Of a DNA stretch of 64,000 nucleotides, positions 1-9,265 are shown in pieces (the first letter of the stretch is position 1; every line of letters starts with the position of its first letter). The DNA is taken from the NCBI GenBank assembly GCA_002731275.1, contig PCBK01000076.1, positions 18,266-82,265 on the forward strand, in the 5' to 3' direction. The position numbers and the translations under genes are program-made. This DNA comes from Deltaproteobacteria bacterium. GTDB lineage: Bacteria > Myxococcota_C > UBA6777. The notes beneath the pieces are model-generated. The model saw only the letters and a list, made by a program, of their open reading frames with translations. It was not told where the DNA came from and made no database searches.

Positions 1-1
1 C

Positions 2-979
2 CAAACACAAGCCTGCACACCCATATCGATCAGACTAGAGCACAATGATGAAGTCGCCACGGACGGTGGAAACTATTCAGAAAAAACCCAAAAAGAAGCG
101 AAACCAGAGACACCAGAGAGAGACGCCAACAAAGACCTCCCTCCAGAACCCCCCCCAACAGAGCCAAAAAGAGAGGAGGTCATCCAAGAACAAAGACCGG
201 AAGAACTGACAAAGGAAACCATCCCTGAACGACAAACAGAGAGGACAACAGATGCCCCCTCTGAGCACGTCGTGGAGCTCCACCCGGACGCCTCCCCCTC
301 CTCGCCGATCGGAAATCCCTGCCAAAACGATGCAGATTGTGGTGGACAACCTTACATATGTATCGCTGAGATGTCCGGTACTGTCCCATTTCCATTCCCA
401 AATCCAACGGGCAAGGGACCTCCAGGTGGCTATTGCACCCAACCATGCTATGCAGGTGGAAAAGAATGCCCACCAGATAGCACATGCTACGTTCCTGGCG
501 CAGCTTCTGGGATGTGTTTAAAATCATGCAGCTCAACTCAGGAGTGTCGTAGCTCTGAAGGATACGCTTGTATGGAAAGTTTTCCAAAGAAGGCATGCTT
601 TCCCCCTTCTTGTGGACTCTCCTCGCCTGGGGGGACGTACAACATCACCCTCGGTCCATTCAACCGATTAAACGGTTGCACAGGAGCACCACCTGTGCCA
701 TCAGGTACAACGCTCACAGCACCAATCTCAAAGACTGGAACCAATTTACGCATCGTCTTTGGTGCCAAACCTGGCTCGATGCTTCCAGTCACATGGCCTT
801 TGGAGGGAACGTATCAGACAAGTGGGAAATTTGATGTGAGCAATCCAAAGGGATGTAGCAGCGGATGTGATGGAAAAGCGAGCGGCTATTTTCGCAACGC
901 ATGTACATTCTCTGGGACACTTGAGATCACACACGGAAATTGTACGTTCTCCTACCAACTCAACGGCTATCACCGATGA
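2..979 (+). CDS. secreted Cys-rich protein, 5' truncated by the window edge
   Basis: The frame is open from the first bases of the window to the TGA at 977-979, so the gene begins upstream and the Met or alternative starts inside it (for example 272) are not the real start. The visible part opens with about 90 residues of Pro/Glu/Lys/Thr-rich linker. A Cys-rich segment follows (PCQNDADC, CTQPC, ECPPDSTC, SCSSTQEC patterns), and then a roughly 100-residue C-terminal domain with paired cysteines. The Cys-rich pieces resemble disulfide-rich modules of myxobacterial surface or secreted proteins, and the linker is typical of the region between a signal peptide or lipobox and the first folded domain. 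No enzyme motif is recognised. It converges on the phosphatase gene 43 nt downstream. Its function is unknown; extracytoplasmic location is an inference. Confidence 0.7.
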   Translation, partial: QTQACTPISIRLEHNDEVATDGGNYSEKTQKEAKPETPERDANKDLPPEPPPTEPKREEVIQEQRPEELTKETIPERQTERTTDAPSEHVVELHPDASPSSPIGNPCQNDADCGGQPYICIAEMSGTVPFPFPNPTGKGPPGGYCTQPCYAGGKECPPDSTCYVPGAASGMCLKSCSSTQECRSSEGYACMESFPKKACFPPSCGLSSPGGTYNITLGPFNRLNGCTGAPPVPSGTTLTAPISKTGTNLRIVFGAKPGSMLPVTWPLEGTYQTSGKFDVSNPKGCSSGCDGKASGYFRNACTFSGTLEITHGNCTFSYQLNGYHR

Positions 980-1022
980 AGGACGACCTTCAGAGGCCTT
1001 CAAGTTCGTACAAAGAACGGTT

Positions 1023-1853
1023 TCAGCGAACCTTCTCTTTTTCGACATAGGGCAAGAAATCGTTGGAGAGTTTGTCTGCGAGTGGGACGTGTCTGGCAGC
1101 AAAGTAGCCACAAATATCGTCGGGCATGGCTTTTTGTTCGGTCCAGGAGATGGAGACTCCACCGAGCCCCACAACATCGGCTCCGCTCCCTTTGAGGAGC
1201 GCGTGACCACCGGCGAGGTCCCAATCACACAAAGGATGGCGAGCAGAGAGTCCGGCGGTTGCCTTCCCACATGCGACGAGCGCCAAACGTGTGGCGATGC
1301 TCGCACAAGGGACAAGCTGCGCAGGTGCCAACAATCTCTCATTCTCTGCAAGTCGCTCACCACGAAGCTTTTGACTGACGAGGACGCGACTCTCTGCCGT
1401 CAAGACCTCTTCGGCAGGTGGGAGCCGAACATCTTCTCCATTGAGTTGGAGTGTGCCTTCCTTGTGCCATGTGACAAAGAGCCCATCTTCTCCAGTTAAC
1501 TCTGTAGGAATAGGCGCGTAGACAGCGCCAAGGACCAGCTCTCCATGATCCACCAATCCAACGGAGATAGAGGACTCTCTGTGACCGTTCAGGAAGTCTT
1601 CGGTCCCATCGTGCGGATCGATAAACCACGTGCGCATGTTGTTGCCCGTGTATCCGTCGCCTTCCTCACAAACAATGGCATCATCTGGAAAATATTGTAA
1701 TATTTGCTGTTTAAGAACAAGTTCTATTTCTTCGTCAATCGGGGCTTTCTTTCCCTCTCCACGCGGACCATCAGGACGTGCGACCTCCTCCTGTAGCATC
1801 TCCCCTCCCCGCTTCATCTGTTCAATGATAAAGGTCATTTCGCGCTGATACAT
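1023..1853 (-). CDS. inositol monophosphatase / CysQ-family phosphatase
   Basis: This is a member of the Mg-dependent, Li-sensitive phosphatase family (inositol monophosphatase, SuhB, CysQ, FBPase-like), which hydrolyses a phosphate monoester such as inositol-1-phosphate or 3'-phosphoadenosine-5'-phosphate. All metal-site motifs are present: the acidic pair in CEEGDG, DPHDGTEDF (the WxDPxDGT box), and CDWDLAGGHALL near the C terminus. At 277 residues it has normal family length. I chose the ATG at 1853, preceded by GGGAG with 6-7 nt spacing. A frame extension reaches a TTG at 1871, but that lacks a ribosome site. Substrate cannot be decided from sequence; without sulfur-assimilation genes nearby, CysQ is only one option. 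The gene is monocistronic, convergent with the Cys-rich gene and divergent from the giant surface protein. Confidence 0.85.
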   Translation of the reverse strand: MYQREMTFIIEQMKRGGEMLQEEVARPDGPRGEGKKAPIDEEIELVLKQQILQYFPDDAIVCEEGDGYTGNNMRTWFIDPHDGTEDFLNGHRESSISVGLVDHGELVLGAVYAPIPTELTGEDGLFVTWHKEGTLQLNGEDVRLPPAEEVLTAESRVLVSQKLRGERLAENERLLAPAQLVPCASIATRLALVACGKATAGLSARHPLCDWDLAGGHALLKGSGADVVGLGGVSISWTEQKAMPDDICGYFAARHVPLADKLSNDFLPYVEKEKVR

Positions 1854-2253
1854 AGATGTCTCCCAAGTCAAATTTTACCCATGAGCGATTTGCCCATGAA
1901 AAAGTTTCAAGAACCTATGTAACACACCTTGGCAACGAAATAAACCGGATGTGAGAACAAAATCAGGTGGCGCGCTCACAAAAAAAGATGTAAAGCAATC
2001 GCCAACCTTGTCCGTTATGTAGCAATAGACTCACAACGAACAACCGCGAGTAATTTGCTTGTCACAAAAAAGAGGCTTAGTACTGTGTCTTTTGTACCAA
2101 TTGTGAGAATTAAACGAAATACAACTTTAAGTAGATTTGGGTGTTCAAACTTGAGACAATGGAACAATCATCCAAGTCATAAAAACACAAACGCTTTTCC
2201 CAGTAGCGCAAAAGCGGTGATTTTTGACATCGAACAGGAGGCTTATTGATACG
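1854..2253. other. intergenic region between divergent genes
   Basis: About 400 AT-rich bases separate the phosphatase start from the start of the large surface protein. It must hold both promoters and the leader of the surface protein, but I found no convincing -35/-10 pair at 16-18 bp spacing. AGGAGG at 2236-2241 is the only clear signal and serves the downstream gene. The 64-residue frame at 2055-2249 has no ribosome site or recognisable sequence and I do not call it. Confidence 0.5.
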
Positions 2254-5200
2254 ATGAAGAAATATCTCCAATTATTAGGAACCCTTGCCATGTTGGGCTT
2301 GATGTTCGCCCCAACAGACGCCTTCGCGTCCCACTTTCGAGGGGGGACACTGAGTTACAAGTACATCTCGGGAAGAACTGTTGAAGTCACCCTTGAGTAC
2401 GACTACCGGCTCAACACCGCACCAAGCACGGCATTTGTTAACATGGGTGGTCAAGGTACAGATGAAACATACCCAGGTGGTCCTCGTGCAAACCAAACGA
2501 GCCTTCGCTTCACAATGACAGAGGTAAGCCGCGACACGGCTGAAAATGCCTATAAATGGAGGGGAACCGCAAGGTTCACTTACAACGGCACAAGCACAGG
2601 CCCATTCTACGCCTCCTACACAGGTTGTTGTTGGTTGAGCACCATGAGCAACGCCAAGGACGCCAGTTGGAACCTCCAGATCAAGATCTGGTTGAATGGT
2701 AACGCTGACCCTGAGATCAGATCTCCATCCTTCGACTCTCACTGTATTGGTCTTCCGTACTCACGAAACGTCAACGCAGTCGACCCAGACCGCGATCCCA
2801 TCACATATCACCTTGGGGGATTTAACCCAACAAACACCAACGCCACCTGCTCATACAATAATGGCATCGCTGTATCTCCTTGTATTGGTTTCCAACCTCC
2901 AACAGGCATGACCATCAACCAGCAAGGAGATATATCGTGGCCAGCTGCAAGTGTGAGGGCTGGAACCTTTGCGATCACTGTCCGTGTTGATGACAACAAG
3001 GGCGCAACAACCTACCGAGATTTCTACTTGAAGGTTACGCCCACCTGCCCAAACCCAAATCCACCAACGATCAAATTGAATCCATCAGCCATCACTGTTG
3101 CTGTCGGGCAAGCTGCTTGTACAACAGCAACAGCCAATGATCCAGATGGAAACCAAATCGAATGGTTGGACATCAACCCCGTGTTGCCTGCTGCAACAGC
3201 AAAACCCTCTGGTAACTTTAATGTCCCAGCCACATTCAAGTACTGCTGGACTCCTGTCAAAGCCGATGAAGGCACCACACATAACATCCTCTTCACAGTT
3301 CGAGATGTTGTAGCGAGTGGACGTTTACGCGCGCAAGCCACATTCAAAGTTACCGTTGCGGCAGGAAGCCCTCCTGCCATTGCGGTCTCACCGGCTGGCA
3401 CGACAAAAAATGTGGATGAAGGCAAGAGCATTACATTCACTCTCAAGGCATCAGATCCTGATGGAAACGGTATTGATACCTTTACCCTTGCCAACCTCCC
3501 CTCTTTTTGTAAAGCAGTGAAGAAGGGTGCAGATGAGTACCAAATCACCTGTACACCTGGATACAACGACGGAACTAAGTCATACACATTCCAGGCAACG
3601 GCTAAAGACAAAGACGGAAAACCCAAGACAACAACGACAGCCATTACGGTTAAAGTAAACGATGTCAACCGTCCACCAACTGTCACAAACCCAGGAACCA
3701 TCACTGTAGAAGAAGACAAACAAAACAAATACCAAGTCAAAGCAAGTGATCCCGATGGAGACAAGCTCACGTACTCCATGACAGGTTTGCCAGCGACAGC
3801 CTCCATCGATCCAAATACAGGTGAGATCAAGTGGACGCCAGAACAGAAAGATGTCGGCGATCACACTGCGAAGATCACTGTCACAGACGCCCGTGGTGGT
3901 AAGACAACTATCACTGTTAAGCTCACCGTCAAAAACACCAACGATGAGCCAGTGATCTCTGGTACCCCCTCCAAGGAAGCTGAAGAAGACAAGCAATATA
4001 CCTACAAACCCACTGTCACGGATGAAGACCCAGGAGATCAGGGCAAACACACCTGGAAGCTCAAAAAAGGCCCCACAGGTGCGAAAGTCGATCCAAAAAC
4101 AGGCGTAGTCACATGGACCCCTGGCGATAAAGACGTCACGAACGGCTCAGCAGACTTTGAGATTGAAGTCTGCGATACAGGCACACCCAAAAAGTGCTCC
4201 ACCCAAAAATGGACTGTCAACAACATCAAAAACGTCAACGACAAACCCACCATCTCCGGAACACCTCCAACCGTTGCGTACAGCGGCGAAGAGACCACCT
4301 ACGAGCCCAAGGTTAACGACGTCGACCCCGGCGACAAACACACCTGGAGCATCAAAAAAGGACCAGCGACCGCGAGCATCGATCCTGCAACAGGCAAGGT
4401 TACTTGGAAGCCCGGCCAAAGCGAGATCGGAAAAGACGCAGACTTTGAAATTGAAGTCTGTGATGACGGCACGCCCAAACAATGCGCAACACAAACCTTC
4501 AAGGTCCCTGTCAAACAAAAATGTAAAGTTGACGTCGAATGTTCAGGCAAAGAGATCTGCGCACCTATCAAAGGCGAAACATTCATGGTCTGTACGGACC
4601 CCGGATGTGCGGACCAATCCCCCAAATGTTCGGACGCTGCACAGTATTGTAAGGATGGTACTTGTGGCAAGAACGCTTGTGACGGTGTCCTCTGTGCTCC
4701 CGGCGAAGTCTGTCGTCCATATGACGGAAAATGCATCAAGCCTTGTGCTGGTGTGACATGTGCAACAGGCGAAGTCTGTATGGACGGCGCTTGCCAAAAA
4801 GAACCCTGCGCAGCAGCAGGAACAGCATGTAAATCCGACGAAGTGTGTGACGTCACCACAGACCCAACCAAGCCCACCTGTGTGAAAGCACCATGTCAAG
4901 GCGGTTCTTGTAAACACGACCGTGTCTGTCTCCACGGCACCGTCTGTATCGATGACCCATGCTTGAACATGAAATGCCCCAACCGCACACAACGTTGTGT
5001 CGCAGGCCAATGTATCGATCGCCAAAACTGTACTGTCGACACAGAATGTCCCGGTGAGGAAATTTGTGTGAATGGCAAATGCTACGAGCCTGGATGCCAC
5101 GCACAAGGCGCATCCTGTGGTCAGGACCAAAACTGTATCCAAGGCGAATGCAAAGACGACACGTGCAAAGGCGCAAACCCCAAAACATGTGCCGCTGACG

Positions 5201-6654
5201 AATTCTGCCGTGGAACAGACGGACAATGTGTCAAACCTTGTGCAAATGTCCGATGTCCAGCAGGCCAAACCTGCACAGACGGAAAATGTGGTGCAGATCC
5301 TTGCGCTTCAGTGACTTGCGACGCAGGCAAAGTCTGTGTCGACGGTGATTGTGAGAAAGACAACTGTGCAGGTGGTACCGCTTGTAAACACGGCCGTGTT
5401 TGTCAACCCAGCCTCAACACATGTGTCACCGATCCTTGCACAAGCGTCACCTGCCCCGACGCCAAACAAGTCTGTAAATGGGGACAATGTGAAGCACCTC
5501 CATCATGTACATTCGACAATGACTGCCCCGGTACACAGCTCTGTGTCCAAGGCAAATGTGTCATTGATGAGTGTGGTTCAGGCTGCCCCAATGGCAAAAT
5601 CTGTCAGGACGGAAAATGCTTGAACGATCCATGTAGTGGTGTCCAGTGTAAAGCAGGCTCCTTCTGTAAGGCTGGGACTTGTGTTGGCTCATGTGCAGGT
5701 GTCTTCTGTGCAACAGGCGAGATCTGTATCGAAGGCAAATGTACCTCCGATCCATGTAAAGACAAAACATGTGGAAACGACGAGATCTGCGTCGAAGGCC
5801 AATGTGTCAAAAACACCTGTAAAAAAGAAAACTGCCGTGGCACCCGCATCTGTCAAGGTGACAAATGTATCAACGATCCATGTGGTGGCATCACTTGTGA
5901 GACTGGACACACCTGCCAAGAAGGACAATGTACAGGTGACCGCACCTGTAACATCGACTCCGAATGTCCAGGAGAGTCTGTCTGTATCGATGGAAAATGT
6001 GCCGAGCCCGGTTGTTACAAAGAAGCTTGTACTGACGGCAAACTCTGCATCAAAGGGAAGTGTACAGACGACCCATGTAGTGGTAAAAACTGCGCTGAAG
6101 GTGAGACTTGTAACCCTGTCTCCGGTCAGTGCGAGAAGAACTGCCCTACATGTGACGCTGGTGACCGCTGTGTCAACGCAACCTGTGAAGCAGACCCCTG
6201 CGCTGGTGTGACCTGTGATGCTGGAAAATCCTGTGTCGACGGAACCTGCAAAGACGATGTCTGCGCAGACTCCACTGCCGTCAACTGTAAGTACAAACGT
6301 GCTTGTATCAGCGGAAAATGCCAGGACGATCCATGCTACGGTGTCAAATGTGCAGACGGTTCTAGCTGTAAAGCTGGCGTCTGCTACGAACCCAAGAAGT
6401 CCGATCCAGAGAACAACGCTGAAGGCAATGACCCTGATGGTGGTGACAAAGATGGTGACACCCAACCTGACACCACAACGGACAAAGGAGGTGAAAAACC
6501 AGAAGAAAGCGGAAATGTCGAGACCAAGCCACTCCTCGCATCTGGTGGATGTACATGTAGCACCAATGACGGAAAGAACCCACTTGGTAGCTTCTTTGCC
6601 CTCTTCTGCTTCTTTGCTGTCCTGATGGTCTCCATCACACGCCGCAAAAAGTAA
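2254..6654 (+). CDS. giant secreted protein: cadherin/Ig-like repeats, long Cys-rich repeat stalk, MYXO-CTERM-like tail
   Basis: This is a predicted cell-surface protein of about 1467 residues. The ATG at 2254 follows AGGAGG (12 nt spacing); an upstream TTG at 2224 is in frame but less likely. A signal peptide ends near DAFA (residue 25). A ~280-residue N-terminal region follows, then about five dystroglycan-type cadherin/putative-Ig repeats (residues ~300-750) marked by DPDGD and 'xxSIDPxTGxIxWTP' motifs. From ~755 to ~1385 there are some two dozen short Cys units of the form DPCxxVxCxxGxxCxxGxC. A polar Asp/Gly/Thr-rich linker leads to a GGCTCS motif, a hydrophobic helix and a terminal RRKK. 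That ending matches the layout of MYXO-CTERM sorting signals (Cys, membrane helix, Arg/Lys cluster), which in myxobacteria direct processing and surface attachment. Adhesion or surface-layer function is inference. Confidence 0.85.
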   Translation: MKKYLQLLGTLAMLGLMFAPTDAFASHFRGGTLSYKYISGRTVEVTLEYDYRLNTAPSTAFVNMGGQGTDETYPGGPRANQTSLRFTMTEVSRDTAENAYKWRGTARFTYNGTSTGPFYASYTGCCWLSTMSNAKDASWNLQIKIWLNGNADPEIRSPSFDSHCIGLPYSRNVNAVDPDRDPITYHLGGFNPTNTNATCSYNNGIAVSPCIGFQPPTGMTINQQGDISWPAASVRAGTFAITVRVDDNKGATTYRDFYLKVTPTCPNPNPPTIKLNPSAITVAVGQAACTTATANDPDGNQIEWLDINPVLPAATAKPSGNFNVPATFKYCWTPVKADEGTTHNILFTVRDVVASGRLRAQATFKVTVAAGSPPAIAVSPAGTTKNVDEGKSITFTLKASDPDGNGIDTFTLANLPSFCKAVKKGADEYQITCTPGYNDGTKSYTFQATAKDKDGKPKTTTTAITVKVNDVNRPPTVTNPGTITVEEDKQNKYQVKASDPDGDKLTYSMTGLPATASIDPNTGEIKWTPEQKDVGDHTAKITVTDARGGKTTITVKLTVKNTNDEPVISGTPSKEAEEDKQYTYKPTVTDEDPGDQGKHTWKLKKGPTGAKVDPKTGVVTWTPGDKDVTNGSADFEIEVCDTGTPKKCSTQKWTVNNIKNVNDKPTISGTPPTVAYSGEETTYEPKVNDVDPGDKHTWSIKKGPATASIDPATGKVTWKPGQSEIGKDADFEIEVCDDGTPKQCATQTFKVPVKQKCKVDVECSGKEICAPIKGETFMVCTDPGCADQSPKCSDAAQYCKDGTCGKNACDGVLCAPGEVCRPYDGKCIKPCAGVTCATGEVCMDGACQKEPCAAAGTACKSDEVCDVTTDPTKPTCVKAPCQGGSCKHDRVCLHGTVCIDDPCLNMKCPNRTQRCVAGQCIDRQNCTVDTECPGEEICVNGKCYEPGCHAQGASCGQDQNCIQGECKDDTCKGANPKTCAADEFCRGTDGQCVKPCANVRCPAGQTCTDGKCGADPCASVTCDAGKVCVDGDCEKDNCAGGTACKHGRVCQPSLNTCVTDPCTSVTCPDAKQVCKWGQCEAPPSCTFDNDCPGTQLCVQGKCVIDECGSGCPNGKICQDGKCLNDPCSGVQCKAGSFCKAGTCVGSCAGVFCATGEICIEGKCTSDPCKDKTCGNDEICVEGQCVKNTCKKENCRGTRICQGDKCINDPCGGITCETGHTCQEGQCTGDRTCNIDSECPGESVCIDGKCAEPGCYKEACTDGKLCIKGKCTDDPCSGKNCAEGETCNPVSGQCEKNCPTCDAGDRCVNATCEADPCAGVTCDAGKSCVDGTCKDDVCADSTAVNCKYKRACISGKCQDDPCYGVKCADGSSCKAGVCYEPKKSDPENNAEGNDPDGGDKDGDTQPDTTTDKGGEKPEESGNVETKPLLASGGCTCSTNDGKNPLGSFFALFCFFAVLMVSITRRKK

Positions 6655-6747
6655 TCCTCCCCACCACTTCCTCCTCCATCTCCCCACAAGACAAAAAAAT
6701 CCCCCACAACCAAACATTCCTCTCGTGACATTCGTCAGAGTGTAGGC

Positions 6748-6776
6748 TTGCTTCTACAGGACGAAACCGTTATCTT
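6748..6776 (+). promoter_or_regulatory. sigma70-like promoter for the AAA/M41 protease operon
   Basis: TTGCTT at 6748-6753 and TATCTT at 6771-6776 are separated by 17 bp. The -10 matches consensus at four of six positions and the -35 at three. It lies about 30-45 bp upstream of the candidate start codons of the protease gene. Confidence 0.4.
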
Positions 6777-6806
6777 TGAAGGGTTCAAACACTCTTCCCC
6801 CATTTG

Positions 6807-8978
6807 ATGTCGCGAGGTACGATGTTCATACCAATTGATAAAGAACACTTCCAACACGGTAAGATCTCTTTTCAAGCATCCGTCAAGGCCGCATACGAAC
6901 AGGACCTGGATTGGATTGAGTCAATGTTGCGTTCAGGACTCTCCGTCCGAGTCGTCGCGGAGAAGTCACTCACGTTGATGTTGTACACAGAGCTTCGCAG
7001 TCGACTGCACAACGGCTCTCCCGGTATGCGCTGTGTCCTTGTACAATCTCCGCCCTCCGGTCAGGGACGATCATTTATGCACGGCATGGTGGAAGACCTG
7101 TGGAACCGCGTCAACGACTTGATCGGAGAAGAGAACAGCATCGTGGTCATGCCACACCTCGACCTCCTCGCGACCACCACAGAGACAACACTCGGCACCC
7201 CCGCAAGAGAAGCGATCGCGGCGATGGCGCAAGATCCAGAGCTGACCTTCCTCGCCTTCTCAGACCCCTCTCTGAAATTGCCACAGGCCATCGAGGACCT
7301 GTTCGATGTACACCGTGAGCTGATCGGCATTCGCCGTGACGTGTTACCTCAACTCGTCACCTACGAAGAGGCCCAGCGTTTTGGTGTCGATCAACTCAAT
7401 TCGTACAGACTCTACAAATATGTCTCGGGTATTCACGCGGTCAAACTTCGCAAATTGATGGCGCGTATCCTCGAATATCCACCCCTGATCTCCCTGCCAC
7501 CAGACGAACGCGTCGAGGAAAAACGCAAGATAGAGCGGACTCTTCGGGATATGACCCTGCTCGGTGGCATGGAGCTTCCTTCTGTCGATATTGACGAAGA
7601 TATTGGTGGGTACGAGAAGGTCAAAAAACAGATCAAAGAGGAACTACTTGAGATCCTGAAGATTCGCGAAGATCCTCAGTGGGCCGACCTTGGAGAGGAG
7701 CTTGAAGAGACATTACCCAGAGGGATTTTGTTTCACGGCCCCCCCGGAACCGGGAAGACCTACTTCGCGAAAGCCATCGCAACAGCGCTCAACGCCACGA
7801 CGATCGTCGTCTCTGGTCCGGAGATCAAATCGAAGTGGGTAGGCGAAACCGAGGCCAATCTCCGCCGCATCTTCGCGCAAGCAAGAACAGCCGCCCCTGC
7901 GCTGATCATCTTCGACGAAATCGACGCAATTGCCCCCCAGCGGGGTATGTACATGGGCTCAGGTGTCGAACACAGTCTCGTCAACCAATTGCTCACGGAG
8001 ATGGACGGATTCCGCAAAGAAGAGATGGTCTTTGTCGTCGGCACAACCAACTTCGTGCAAAGTGTCGACCCCGCACTCCTTCGTCCAGGACGCTTTGAGT
8101 ATCATATCCATGTCCCCTACCCAGACAGACAAGCCCGACGAGAGATCGCCGAAATCTACGCGCGGAAGTTCAACTTCTCGCTCGAAGAAGACGTCATGGA
8201 GACGCTCATCAATCGCACCGGTGCATATGTCGATCCTGCCCAAGGTACAAGGTTCTCAGGTGACCATATCTACGGCATCTTCCGCCAACTCAAGCGACTA
8301 CAAGCGCGTAAAAAAGACCGCAGCCAACCCTTTGAGATTGAAGCAGAATACATCAACGAGGTGATGGGGGCAGCCCCTTACCGCTCCGAAGAGAAGCGCG
8401 CGTACGAACGAAAAAAAGCCGCCTACCACGAGGCCGGACACGCGCTCGTCGCAGCACATCGACTCGGACCACAGTCCATTCAAAAGGTGACCATCGAAGC
8501 CGATCATCCAGATGTCGAAGGTATGGTCTCGATCCACAGCTATGTCTCTGAAGGCGCGACCAAACAAGTCCTGCTCTATCTGATCCAGGTCGCCCTCGCA
8601 GGTCGTGCCACAGAGGAGCTGATCTTCGATGAGATGGACATCGGCGCCAAAAACGATCTGGACATGGCGACCAATACAGCACGAATGATGGTTGAAGACC
8701 TCGGCATGAGCGAACGATTTGGCCCACGGGTCTATCGTATGGGGAATGGCCAAGAGGCCGCAGTCGGCGGCATGACAAGAGAATGGATCGACAAAGAAGT
8801 CAACGAACTGCTCAAACAACAATACACACACACAAAAGACTTCATCCAACAACATCTCGAAACGCTCGAAACGTTGACCCAAACGTTGATTGAAAAAAGG
8901 GAGCTTGAAAGTCCTGAGATCGCAAAGCTCCTTGGACTCGAACACCCAACGCCGAGCACAACCCAAAAAGGCACATAA
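6807..8978 (+). CDS. soluble tandem-AAA, FtsH-like ATP-dependent M41 zinc metalloprotease
   Basis: This is an ATP-driven unfoldase-protease of the FtsH/M41 type, but with no membrane segment. The C-terminal two thirds is canonical: Walker A GPPGTGKT (~311-318), Walker B LIIFDEID, an Arg-finger region LLRPGRFEYH, then an M41 domain with HEAGH (~541-545) and the third zinc ligand in GAKNDLDMAT. The first ~260 residues replace the usual transmembrane/periplasmic part and look like a decayed first AAA module. They contain SPPSGQGRSF where Walker A would be, SIVVMPHLDLL where Walker B would be, a second-region-of-homology-like stretch, and a helical lid. At ~723 residues it is longer than typical FtsH. 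The start is uncertain: ATG 6807 has no ribosome site, and ATG 6822 has GAGG only 4 nt upstream. It heads a close-packed run with the next two genes. Substrates are unknown. Confidence 0.9.
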   Translation: MSRGTMFIPIDKEHFQHGKISFQASVKAAYEQDLDWIESMLRSGLSVRVVAEKSLTLMLYTELRSRLHNGSPGMRCVLVQSPPSGQGRSFMHGMVEDLWNRVNDLIGEENSIVVMPHLDLLATTTETTLGTPAREAIAAMAQDPELTFLAFSDPSLKLPQAIEDLFDVHRELIGIRRDVLPQLVTYEEAQRFGVDQLNSYRLYKYVSGIHAVKLRKLMARILEYPPLISLPPDERVEEKRKIERTLRDMTLLGGMELPSVDIDEDIGGYEKVKKQIKEELLEILKIREDPQWADLGEELEETLPRGILFHGPPGTGKTYFAKAIATALNATTIVVSGPEIKSKWVGETEANLRRIFAQARTAAPALIIFDEIDAIAPQRGMYMGSGVEHSLVNQLLTEMDGFRKEEMVFVVGTTNFVQSVDPALLRPGRFEYHIHVPYPDRQARREIAEIYARKFNFSLEEDVMETLINRTGAYVDPAQGTRFSGDHIYGIFRQLKRLQARKKDRSQPFEIEAEYINEVMGAAPYRSEEKRAYERKKAAYHEAGHALVAAHRLGPQSIQKVTIEADHPDVEGMVSIHSYVSEGATKQVLLYLIQVALAGRATEELIFDEMDIGAKNDLDMATNTARMMVEDLGMSERFGPRVYRMGNGQEAAVGGMTREWIDKEVNELLKQQYTHTKDFIQQHLETLETLTQTLIEKRELESPEIAKLLGLEHPTPSTTQKGT

Positions 8979-9003
8979 CCCACAGCGTATGTAGGAGCAT
9001 CCG

Positions 9004-9264
9004 ATGGGCTCAATTACCATATCGTTTATCCATGACCCCGAAACCAACCGAAAAGAACTGTGGGTGGATTACGAATCCAGTGAAGACTGGATGCCCGCAG
9101 AACACGAGCGTAGACACAAACAAATTGTGCGCGAGCTCGTCGATCAAGGCAAACTCGAACCGAGTATGGTCGACAGGATCCACGTCCGCGTAGAGGGCGA
9201 AGAGATGGAAGTCGAAGAGATCGAGGAGAACATCAATCTCGTCCCACAAAGCACGAAGACCTGA
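9004..9264 (+). CDS. small acidic conserved-type protein downstream of the AAA protease
   Basis: This 86-residue protein is rich in Glu/Asp, especially at the C terminus (EGEEMEVEEIEENI). It contains no Cys, signal peptide or membrane segment. The start is supported by AGGAG 8 nt upstream of the ATG. It begins 25 nt after the protease stop and ends 1 nt before the lipoprotein start, so the three are very likely co-transcribed. I do not recognise a family. Position and acidity would fit an adaptor or regulatory subunit of the protease, but this is inference from context only. Confidence 0.65.
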   Translation: MGSITISFIHDPETNRKELWVDYESSEDWMPAEHERRHKQIVRELVDQGKLEPSMVDRIHVRVEGEEMEVEEIEENINLVPQSTKT

Positions 9265-9265
9265 T

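Noticed and set aside
867..1499. 210-residue plus-strand frame
   Set aside because: It lies over the minus-strand phosphatase, whose metal-site motifs are intact; no ribosome site or family.
2055..2249. 64-residue frame upstream of the giant secreted protein
   Set aside because: No ribosome site; lies in the leader.
3024..3830. 268-residue minus-strand frame
   Set aside because: Antisense to the cadherin-like repeats of the giant secreted protein.
5689..6717. 342-residue minus-strand frame
   Set aside because: It is the antisense shadow of the Cys-rich repeat, open because of repeated codons; composition is implausible for a protein.
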